Shown: one piece after another, positions 9,056-19,200 of the stretch
Layout of the letters: every line of letters begins with the position of its first letter
Numbering within the stretch: the first letter of the stretch is position 1
Origin: a virus
Strand: one strand, 5' to 3'
IMG/VR virus record: IMGVR_UViG_3300025154_000006
Coordinates: 19,469 to 83,468 of that record
Length of the DNA stretch: 64,000 nt
Position numbers and translations under genes: made by a program
The notes under the pieces: model-generated
Databases searched by the model: none
What the model was told of the DNA's origin: nothing
Seen by the model: the letters and a program-made list of their open reading frames with translations, nothing else

Positions 9056-12000
9056 TAAAGACTTATCTCGCTTTCAGATATATTTGCAACACTAATAATG
9101 TTGTCGCCAGGAAACACAGTTGACGTTCCCGCAATTTTGCACAGCATATCTAATAGTCCCGCTATGGAATAATCGTGATCGCCGCTGATTCCGGTAAAGC
9201 CAAAAACATTAACCTTATCGTTATTGTGAAGATATACAAACGTGCCCTCTGGATAGAGACCGCTTGCTTTGTTTCCCTTTTGGGGAGCAACTTCTGGTAT
9301 TGTGTTTGTAATCCAAACCTTATCCAATAAAGTGCCATTAAAATTTGAATCCAGTTGCCAAAGACCAGCGCCTGTTGGCCAGGTTGTCCTACAGCGTTCC
9401 CTAATCCAAATAAGTTCTCCGCTTGTTGTTATCCACACCTTCCATTGCATAAAGTTTGCGGGAATATACCAGCCAGAACTTAAGCAGCAGTGATATGTAT
9501 CGGTATCAACAAAATACATTTGGTTTTCCGTTGTTCCATCAAGCCACTTGAATAAATAAAACTCTATGCAGCCACCATTTATGTATTCTCTTCCGCCACC
9601 ACCCGGCGGATCAGAGCTATATGGTGGCTCGACAGCTCCTTTTAGGCGCAACTGAAATGGACCAAGCGGCGTCGTGGGCGGAACCGGTTCTCCATAAAGG
9701 TATCCGTCTGGAATGCCCACGTGAAATATGCTACCGTTGCCACCAACATCAACCCAGGCGCCATAATCAACTACAAAAAACTCCATATCCGTTTTTCCAG
9801 TAGCTGGATTTAGGTCTAATGGCAAAACTCCTATTTTGTCTTGTGTTACAACAAAGCCAGTAGTCCTAAATTTTGGGGGGTCTATAATTGACCAAATCCC
9901 AACATGGAATATGTCGTCGCTAGTTGCAATACTTCCATCGTTTTCTTTCCAGGAATAATAAAGTTGAGAACCATGGATTGGCCATGTGGCGGTTGATGTA
10001 AGTTTGTATTCGATACCAAACTCTCCATCGCGGTGCCAAAATCTAAGATCGTAGGTCTTGTTTGTAACCGGCCCGAAGCCGTATTCTTCTAAAATTGTTT
10101 TTATCCCATTTCTTACAACGGCCAAGCATATTTTTCCAACCTCCATATAGCCAACCAAATAGCTGTTTCCATCTACGCCCATACCAACAAGCCCAAGTTT
10201 TGAGTAGCTTCCAATTACATTTCCCCTTAAGTAGCAATCAAAATTCCACGCAGAGTATGGCCTTTGGGAGAAAAAGATTTGCGGAACTCCCTTTGTTGTA
10301 TTGGCAAGTTTTTTGGGAGATTCTCCCTCTACAACCGAGCTGCTATATGTTTCGGAAATTATACTGATCGATATTTTTCCGGTATTTTGGGTTGCGTTAT
10401 AATAATTTCTCCAAGAGAAACCAAATGGAAGGGAAGATAGTTCTTTTAGTTTCCCTTTTCTTGTAATGGTTGTAGACCAGGACTGTCCGCTTTGTATTTC
10501 CGTGGCATTTGCCTCATAACTTCCAAATGTAGAATATTCCTCAAAGTCGCTGTGGTCCGGTGGTATATCCCACGCATCTGTATCATTTAAGCAAACAGGA
10601 TAAACAACCACATTTAGCGGATCGCCTGCTACAGCGCCGTTTGTAATTTCCATATCTAATATTATCGTCACTTCCCTTTCTCCAAGCCCATCATCGACGG
10701 GAGTAATAATCCAAGCGCAACTCCCAAAAACGCCAATAGTTAGAAGGTTTGACGTTGTTAGATCATTAATCTCCAATTCATAACTTGTCATTGGGTTGGG
10801 GTCAACAGAAATCCCATTCCAGCAATATAATTTGAACGGAAGCAGATCTGTATTAAGGTTTTCCAATTGCATATTAACGTTTTCTTGAAGTGGAAGAAGC
10901 GACACAACAATACCGGGAACCTCTATGCGTTCGGTATAATAAGTTGTGTTTCCGCTTGGAGATATAACTCGTATTCCAACCTTAATTAATTTTTTTCCCT
11001 CTCCTGGATTTGCCATATTATATATAACCGGATAAGAACCCGGGCGAACATTTTCCTCGAACCAGGTTTGCTCTGGGTGTTTATATGTACTATCAAGTTC
11101 GCCAATTAAAGAAATATAGGTTGTTTGAATGCCAGAATTGTCCTCAACCAACATAAGAGCATAGAAGTCATCGTTGTTTGTATTGGTTGGCGTGTTATCT
11201 ACAGGATTTGGGCCGGGTGCGCCAGATGAAATACCCGCCCTGCTCCAGCCATAAAGCCTTATCTCAATAGTTTCCGAATTGTCAAATAACGGATAATCTA
11301 CACAAAATTCTTTTAGGTCTTTACACCAGTGATCGGTTGCGGCTTCTCCGGCATGTGTTTGATAAACAAGTCCGCCGGCATCTATGACTTCTTGGGTCCA
11401 AAAATCGCAGGACAAAGACCAGTTTATTCCGGTTTGGGTTTCGACCCTATAGAGATTATTCAACTCTTGAACCCGATCAAGAATTGCCTGTTTTCCTTGC
11501 AGTTCCATGTAAAACGGGTGTGTCATCATCGAAGTGTGCCACATTGCGTCTGGAACAAAATTTATATTGTATCCGCGACTTCCGTCTTCAAGCGTTGCCC
11601 TTATATCCGATATGACAACATCGTGGAACTTGACATATTCAGTTCCCTCTGTCGTATTAACTCCGGCTTCAATTTTAGAATATGCGCCAGTGATAAGTAG
11701 GGGATTATCTAAATATTCTTCCGACGATGCCTTTATTTTGACCGACCAACCGGAATTGGGCGAGCCGCTTATGCTATCGATAATAAGACTTACGAATTCC
11801 GCACTTTCTCCAATAAGTTGATATGGCTTGGTTGTGGAATAATATCTATTTGTTGATGAAAAAACGAGGTTATCTCCACAGGAAGCGGCCAGAAACCGAA
11901 GATTAATTGTAGAAACAAGGGTTTTTCTGTCGATACTAAACGTAATACCGTCTTGGCTCCAAAGTAGAAGCGTATATTTTGTTTCAGAAACAAATTCTTC

Positions 12001-12846
12001 TTTTCTGTAAAATCTTACGCACATAAAAACACGAGAGTTTTCAACGAACACATTGCCAATTTCGGCAACCGACAAATCTTCTGGAACCGAAACAAAGAAA
12101 TCTGACCAGGCGCCGTTTAGTCCATCCTCTGCAAATTCATAACTTGCGCCCTTAATTGATCCTTTGTGTGTTGTACTATAAACAAAAATCTTTTCGCCCA
12201 GAAGTGTCGCCCCGGTATACTGGAGTAGCTCTACGTCTTCCGTATTAAAGCCGCTATAAACGTGTGTAGGGTTAAAAAGTCGTCCTTGGTGTTTGTGTTC
12301 TGATCCGTCCGATGCAATGTAAACGGGCCTAATTCCGCCCTCGTCAATATAAAATATAATAGCAGTATTATCTGTTAATGGATGAATTGCTCCTGTTGGT
12401 ATTGTGGAAAAAACATTTTGGGAAACAATACAGTTTTCGGTTCCCAAAAGTACAAGATCGGGATTGTATGTGGCCTTATACCAGTTTCCGGAATAAAAGT
12501 ACCAAAGTAAGTTTTCAAAAATTCCTGGCCTGCAAATTGGGTCTGCCTCTATTGGCGTACCTGTAATCGCAACGCGAACCGGGGTCGCCTCGCCCTCTAT
12601 GTGCAACATAACATCGCCATTTGTCTTGATAGAAATTGTTACGAATTTTTCAAGATCACTGTTATAGCAAATAGCCTCTGGTAAAGGATAACCATTTATC
12701 TCTCCCTCCGCAAGAGCATATTCCGGCGCATTGTCTGTATAGGCGTCAAAGTATACGCGCGATTTATATGCAGTCAGTCTTCCGGTTGCCCTAAGGCTTT
12801 CAGGAATAGTTATTGCATCTTCGTATGACTGGGAACTTGTTCTCAT
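9055..12846 (-). CDS. large tail-tip/baseplate protein (1263 aa)
   Basis: I chose the ATG at 12846 because TAAGGAAAAAC lies directly before it and the upstream gene ends 8 bp earlier; an ATG at 12900 would overlap that gene. The protein is long, aromatic and beta-rich with repeated sandwich-like segments (for example EFGIEYKLTST and QMYFVDTDTYH), and has no enzyme motif I can see. Its position directly after the distal-tail-like gene suits a tail-associated structural protein or fibre hub. Confidence 0.6.
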   Translation of the reverse strand: MRTSSQSYEDAITIPESLRATGRLTAYKSRVYFDAYTDNAPEYALAEGEINGYPLPEAICYNSDLEKFVTISIKTNGDVMLHIEGEATPVRVAITGTPIEADPICRPGIFENLLWYFYSGNWYKATYNPDLVLLGTENCIVSQNVFSTIPTGAIHPLTDNTAIIFYIDEGGIRPVYIASDGSEHKHQGRLFNPTHVYSGFNTEDVELLQYTGATLLGEKIFVYSTTHKGSIKGASYEFAEDGLNGAWSDFFVSVPEDLSVAEIGNVFVENSRVFMCVRFYRKEEFVSETKYTLLLWSQDGITFSIDRKTLVSTINLRFLAASCGDNLVFSSTNRYYSTTKPYQLIGESAEFVSLIIDSISGSPNSGWSVKIKASSEEYLDNPLLITGAYSKIEAGVNTTEGTEYVKFHDVVISDIRATLEDGSRGYNINFVPDAMWHTSMMTHPFYMELQGKQAILDRVQELNNLYRVETQTGINWSLSCDFWTQEVIDAGGLVYQTHAGEAATDHWCKDLKEFCVDYPLFDNSETIEIRLYGWSRAGISSGAPGPNPVDNTPTNTNNDDFYALMLVEDNSGIQTTYISLIGELDSTYKHPEQTWFEENVRPGSYPVIYNMANPGEGKKLIKVGIRVISPSGNTTYYTERIEVPGIVVSLLPLQENVNMQLENLNTDLLPFKLYCWNGISVDPNPMTSYELEINDLTTSNLLTIGVFGSCAWIITPVDDGLGEREVTIILDMEITNGAVAGDPLNVVVYPVCLNDTDAWDIPPDHSDFEEYSTFGSYEANATEIQSGQSWSTTITRKGKLKELSSLPFGFSWRNYYNATQNTGKISISIISETYSSSVVEGESPKKLANTTKGVPQIFFSQRPYSAWNFDCYLRGNVIGSYSKLGLVGMGVDGNSYLVGYMEVGKICLAVVRNGIKTILEEYGFGPVTNKTYDLRFWHRDGEFGIEYKLTSTATWPIHGSQLYYSWKENDGSIATSDDIFHVGIWSIIDPPKFRTTGFVVTQDKIGVLPLDLNPATGKTDMEFFVVDYGAWVDVGGNGSIFHVGIPDGYLYGEPVPPTTPLGPFQLRLKGAVEPPYSSDPPGGGGREYINGGCIEFYLFKWLDGTTENQMYFVDTDTYHCCLSSGWYIPANFMQWKVWITTSGELIWIRERCRTTWPTGAGLWQLDSNFNGTLLDKVWITNTIPEVAPQKGNKASGLYPEGTFVYLHNNDKVNVFGFTGISGDHDYSIAGLLDMLCKIAGTSTVFPGDNIISVANISESEISL

Positions 12847-12854
12847 GTTTTTCC

Positions 12855-13292
12855 TTATGAAATATCCAGTGGCGTTGCGCTTAGGCATTGAAACACACAC
12901 TGTACCAAAGACCAGGCGCTTGGGCCCTCTACCATTACACCAAGAAGTTGCTCTGAAAACGAACCAAGCATTACCACATTATATACCTGTTCGCAGTGCG
13001 AAACCATGGTCAAAACATTTGACGGAGTTCCGTTTGGGTTGTTGAACGAAAAGAAGGTTCGTAAATCTTCAAGATTGCCAAAATTTTCTCTATTCTCTTC
13101 TTGCCTAACCCGAACAAGATATTCGTCTCTTTTATAAAGCCCACCGACTGCAATGTCAAGGCTTCCATCAAGGGTTTTGTCGATACTCTGAGACTTTTCG
13201 AGAATTGGTCTATATCCAGATAAAAGTACCTGAAAACGACGCGAAAAACTACCGTCGCTTGTTGTAAGAGTAAAATAATCATTGGTTGCCAT
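12855..13292 (-). CDS. distal tail-like protein (145 aa)
   Basis: It lies between the tape measure and the large tip protein, the usual place of the distal tail protein that joins tube and tip. Beta-rich start (MATNDYFTLTTSDGSFSRRF). A TAATG junction couples it to the tape measure. One 15-bp palindrome copy inside the gene encodes VSHCE. The call rests on synteny. Confidence 0.5.
   Translation of the reverse strand: MATNDYFTLTTSDGSFSRRFQVLLSGYRPILEKSQSIDKTLDGSLDIAVGGLYKRDEYLVRVRQEENRENFGNLEDLRTFFSFNNPNGTPSNVLTMVSHCEQVYNVVMLGSFSEQLLGVMVEGPSAWSLVQCVFQCLSATPLDIS
12989..13003. repeat. 15-bp palindrome copy 2
   Basis: GTTCGCAGTGCGAAA, one mismatch, within the distal tail-like gene. Confidence 0.8.
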
Positions 13293-16200
13293 TATGATCT
13301 TAGTTCCTGTGCTACTGCGTCAATAACAAATCTGGACAGGTGTTCGTTACCAAGATAAATGTTAATTGTTTGCTTTTTATCTTGCTTTACGGCATTGTTC
13401 AAGAGGTAGGTAGTGTCATTATACATTGTATCCTCGGTTTGATTTGACAAATAGGGATAGTTGACCGGAAGAGTATCTTTGGGTTGGCGCGGATCTTGCG
13501 GAGCAGGTTGAACAGGCGGCGGATTAGTTCCGGCCTCGTAAATTAAATTGATTTGATCTAATACTCCGGCAAGTCCGATCCGAAGCTTTTCCATTCCTTC
13601 ACCAGACAATGTGTTCAATTCGCCACCCATAGACATAATGGCAAGTTGCATCTGGAAAACAGCCTCTTCGTGTTCATGTGCGGCCCTGGCCTGTTCTTCT
13701 GCAAGAGCAAGCTGTTTTTGTTGTAGGGCGTATTGTTCCTTGGCATACCTTCGTTCTTCTGCAACTTGTTCTGCTTGTAACTTTTTCTGCTCTTCGTAAT
13801 ATTTCTTTTGAAGATCAAGTTGCTTTTGTTGCATTGCAAGAGATTCGAGCTGTTGTTTCTTTTGAAGATTAAAACGCTCGTCCTCAAGCTTCCAAAGTTC
13901 TTCTTGGCGCGCGCGTTGTTTCTCAATCTGGTCGCCTTCCATATTGTGCATGGTGGTCTCGCGACCCATTTTCCGTTCGGCCAATTTGCGTTGGCGCCCA
14001 GTCATAAAACGAGATTCTTCCGCAAAATCTTCTTGCTTCCATCCCCACTGCATATTGCGAAGTTGATCTTGATAGCCCCAATCTTCCTTGGCCCAGGTGC
14101 GCGTGAGGTTCATCTGGGTTTGTTGAATAGTATTGCCAATATTGATATTTGCCGCAGATTGGTTTATCTGTTCTTGTTGCAGACCAAACTGTTGTTGCTG
14201 ATACCAATTTGACAGGGCGATTTGCTTATCCTGAATCCCCCACATGGTCTGGGTATGAGCCCATCCCGATTGAAGTCCTTGTTGTTGCAACGCAAAGCCT
14301 TGTTGTTGGTATCCGTAACTTTGTTGCATCCAGCTATATTGTTCTCCCTGTATACCGCCAATAGACGTAATTTGGTTGGGTTGACCAGTAGCGGGATTGA
14401 TGCTTCCTAGCGTAATTGGCTGTGCAAGCTGAACGCCATTAACTGCGGCGTTAACAGAACGATTCTGTGTTGTCCCAAAAATATTCTGTCCCATTTGTTG
14501 CGAAGACAGACTGCCCATTTCTAAACCTGTTGTCCCATAAGGAAGTCCAGTTAGACGACCATTATTGGTGTCTGTCATTGCCAGATAGTTGGCATTGATA
14601 GTGTTGCCCTGCATGGTTCTGACACCGGGAAGTTGTCCCAGGTCCATACCGCCCAGGGCCAAGGTTGCCATGGCCATAGGGTCGCCACCAAGAGCACGAT
14701 TATAGAATTCTGCTTGCCCACCCGTCATTCCAGTCATTTGTGCATAGATTTTATTTCCGGTACTGGCATTGCCATAAAAGGTGCTTTTATCGTACTGGCT
14801 TTGTGCCATTCCGCGCACCTGCTCTGCGGCAAATGTAGACGCCGTAGCAGAAGCGGTAAGATTTGCGGCTTCTCGTGGCGACATTAAGGGCGATAATTTT
14901 GTTGGATCTACCGCAGTGGTCGATCTTCCAATTGCGGCATTTGCCATATATGCTTCTTGTTGTGCGCGAATAACATTTTCGGCAGGAGTACCAACAAATT
15001 TCGATAATGTGTCCTCGAATTTGATCAACAGATCGTTTATCTCTGTTTCTGTTCTTTGTCTTGCGCCTCCCGCCATTGTTGGACCCATTGGGTGCCCCTG
15101 CATATATTTAACGCCAGGCAACGATGTGGCAAATTCTGCGCCAGTTGTAATTGCAATTCTTTGTTCTTCTGGAATTTCTTTATCTGAAAGATAACGCGTA
15201 AGCGCGTCTGTTCTAAGGCTTCCTTTGCTGTCTCTTTGCCACGCAAACGTAGCGCCTCTTCCGGCGCCGGACAATATTGACTGGGCCAAATCCTGATCCC
15301 TGATCCCAAGATCCATTCCAGAAGCAAGTTTTTGTGTAAGGCTATTGTTAATTGTCCAATTTGGATTTCGCGCATACATAGCTTGGACGTTAGCAACTGC
15401 TTGTTGGGAGTAAATACTCATTCCCGGTTGTTCCATTAAAAGCCTGGTTCCGCCACTTATGGTTCCGGCCAGGCCGCCAGAACCACGTAGTTGTCTAAGT
15501 TGCTCAAATGTTGTACCGCCTTCAATTTGTTTACGGGCTTGTTCGTACCACGTTTCTCGTTCTTGATTTAGCGCACCGCGACTTCCGTCTTCAAATGTTC
15601 TTTCTCTGGCAAATGGCTTATATTTATAACCACCAGAAAACGTTTGCGCCAATACGTCATATGGTGCCAGGAAATATTGCTTTGCTTCGTCAAATTTCGA
15701 TAAGCGATAAGCAAGCGACTCTTGATCTTCCGTTTTCTGATATATCTGTGATCCGCCAGATACCACCGCGGTGGCAATTCCTACCGGAAGCGCCGCTTTA
15801 CCAAAGAATTTTGATGCAGTACTTCCTTTTCTAAAGGAATCGGCAATCCACTGAGTAGCGCCCCACGCACCTACGCCCGCCATTGCCGTTCCAAAGACAT
15901 CGCCAAGAACTGGATAATCTGCGGCCATGGTCTGCGCGGTTATAAGCGGATTGGCATTTGCGCCCATAAGTGCCTGTTTATTTAGCAATGCCATCTGTGG
16001 ACTGTAGACGGGTTGGCGAATACCAAAAGTTTGCGCGGCCTGAGCAGAAATGGCCTGATTTAGACCCATCGCCTGTTCTTGTCCCTGGCCCATTCCACCA
16101 GTAATGATGTTTCCAATAGAACGGAAATACATCAAACCAAAACCACTGAGCATTCGCCTGGCCGCACCGCCCATTGTATTCTCTTCGGCCATTGCCTCTT

Positions 16201-19200
16201 GCTCGAGCTTTTGCGTCATTCTTGCATTGTCTATTTTCTGCAAACGCCCTTGCAGAGTCCCAAGTTTTGTAACGTCTTCTTGCGTTAGTTGACCAGATGC
16301 AAGTTTGGTTTCGCCTTCCGACACTTGCTTTTTGAGATTTTCGTAGGCCATTTCTTGCCCAAGCCTGCGTTTTTGTTCTTGTACACCGCTTAGGGCTTTT
16401 TCTTCATCAACCAGTCCCTTAATGCGGTTTCCGTGTTTGTCGGATAATTTGCCAAGAAGATCGGCCTCTTCTTTTATTAAGCGGTTGTATTCTGCGCGTT
16501 GAGAACTGGTTCCGGTAACAAGTCCACCGCCGCTACCCTCTTTGAGCATATCGCCGGTTTTTAGTTTGTAAGCGTCTGTCAAATCTGCCAATTCGGTTTG
16601 CTGTTGGCCGATCAGATCTGGGCGTTCTTTCTTTATTTTTGCGGTAATGCCGAGATTTTCTCTTAGTATGGCTTTGTTTTGCGCAGCGGCTATGAACGGT
16701 TTCATTCTTTCAAGCCGCTCATCTATGGTTCCAGTTCTTTCGGGTCCAACAATGCCAGCTTTCGACATTCCAGTAAAGAGTTCCTGGAAAGTATTAGAAG
16801 TAACAAGTGCCTCTGACATTTCTGCTATGAAAGCGTTTTGCGCCATTCCGCTTGCGGTTCTACCGCGGCCAGCATCGCCAAGCTCCGTAATTGCTCTTTT
16901 GCCCTTATTGTCAGCATATGACGTGTTGAGATTTGCAATGGCGTCGCCCATATCAGGAAAACTTGTTTCTTTGTGTTCTTTTACACCAGAATACGCCAAT
17001 TGTTGCGCGTCTCTCAATAGACCGGCTTGTCGTAATGTTGGCCCGTGAATTCTAAGTAACCTATTGGCCTCTGCCGGATTCGTCAACCTTAATTGGTTTA
17101 TTCTTGCAGAAATATTCCTTGCCTCAAGTGCGCTTTCTCCCGCATTAAGTTCTGGGAACCCAAGATCGGTTAGAGACTTGTCCAGAGTACTAAAAGTTCC
17201 TCTAATCTGTTCAATACTATCCTGGTACATATTAGAGAAAGCGGCAAGCGCTTTACGGGCTTTGCTTGGTGAGGAAACAAAGCTTGGATATTTTCCACCA
17301 CCAGTCGCATCTTTACCGCCACTTCTTCCGCCAAAAGTACCCTCCGCAATAGCATCTACTGTGCGATCATACCCGATCCACCCCGTAGTGTTCCCTTCTT
17401 TGTCTTTAAGCGGAATATCGTGAGGCTTTTCGCCGCCAGCCAATATGGTTTGCTGTTCTTTTGTCTTCTTTGATGTAAGAACAGATTGTTCTTTGCCAAA
17501 CGGAATTTCTCTTGCCGACTCAAAATCAAAATTAGCGGCAAGGTTTGGATTGATTGCCGTACCAAGTCGTTGTAATTCTGGAATAAGCACATCTTTTTCT
17601 TTTTGCGTTAAGTTCGGATCATTGAGTTTCGCTTCAAGGCGATGCGATTTCTCTACGAGCGTCTCTTTGCCCTCGTTCGCACTGCGAACTGCGGAACTTA
17701 GTCTATCAAGCATTTGATTCTCACTAGACTTTGGATCGTAGCCAAGAATTTGCTGCATCTGTATACTTGTGGTTCCCGGCATTTGTGCGGAAGTTCGCGC
17801 TAATCTTCCGGCGCCAGCCGTATCTTCCGAAGTAACGTATTTGTTCTTTCTTGCAGAATAAACATCTTCTGTTCCAATTGCTTCCCATTGCGAATAAAGC
17901 GCATCTGCTTTTGCCTGATCACCACCAGTTATTTTCAGCGCGATTGTCTTCGCAAGTTCTTTTTCTTTATTTCCTTCTTTTGAGCCAACGGCACGACCAA
18001 AGAAACCAGCAAGAATTGGCATCTTTGTCATCAGTTCATTGCCCTTTTGCGTACCAAGAGAACGATATGTAGCAGAGATCCGCCTGACGAGGCGCATGCC
18101 CCATTGTCCCTTATCTGAAATCGCCTCAAGTTCAGATCGCAGCACGGCCTCGTCTTCTTCGCTTGTTCCAAACTTGTTTGCTATTGAAGCGGCGGAACGC
18201 GTGTAACTTCCATCGGAATATGGCGCAGTAGCATCCACGGCGGCCTGTTGCATAAAGTTTTGTAGGCCACCCGTGTCTATATTCTGTTCTTCTTTTCCGC
18301 CACCAGAGAACACGCGGTTTACTGGCGACCATTCTTTATCCCATCCTTGTGGTTTGGGGCGAGAATATCCAAAGAACTGTTCGCCCTTTTGATTTTCGCC
18401 AAATCTTATCGAGGAAAGTGCTTGCGAAAGATTGCTATCACCAAGTTCGGCGTAGTCTACACCAGTCATATACGAAGCTTCGTCGCTTACGTTTCCTTTC
18501 CTGCCAAGAAACTTATTTGCCGTAGCAAGAGTAAGCCCTACACTATATTCTTTACCAATGTGTTCAACTGGCATAGACTTACCAACTGCCTGTTTCCAAA
18601 CCTCGTTGTAGGGAAGAGTTGCCCGTTTTGCTATATTCTTTGCTGTTGGATCGACATTTCTAATCGCGTCTCTGGCGCTTTGAACGTAAGAGTTGAACCG
18701 ATTTGCTGTGTTTAAACTTGGAAACTTTGCCGCTTCTTTGCCACGAATAAATGCTACTTGGTCTTTTGGAAGAATATTATCGCCAAATGTCTTTAATATT
18801 TCTGGACCAAAAGTATCAAAGAAGAACTTTTGGTATTCTGTATCGTAATCTTTATCTCCCAACTGCCCTCTTCCTATGGCGCTACTTCCATAAATACCAT
18901 ATTGCGCTTCCATTTCTGGTCGTATTCTGTTCCAAACTTCTTTTCCGAGAAGAGTTCGCATTTCCCTAAACGGGATATTTATACCTGGCATAGGAGATTC
19001 GCCCGGGGCGGCAGGATCTCTTTGCGATGCCGTAACAATGCGTTTTTCTCTTAGAAATCTACTTACTTCTCTTTGCTGTACTTCTAAAGTACCTGCGGCG
19101 CGACGCGTCATGGGTTGCAGTAGTTTTTGCGTAGCATAACTTGTTCCTGGCGCTAGAAATGGCGCAGGATAGTCGCCACCGCGAATTGATAGCGGATCTT

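Noticed and set aside
18840-18870. D-x-D-x-D (GDKDYDTEY) in the tape measure as an RNA polymerase active site
   Set aside because: The surrounding residues do not match the double-psi barrel of YonO-like or beta-prime subunits, and a single short motif in 2881 residues is weak evidence.
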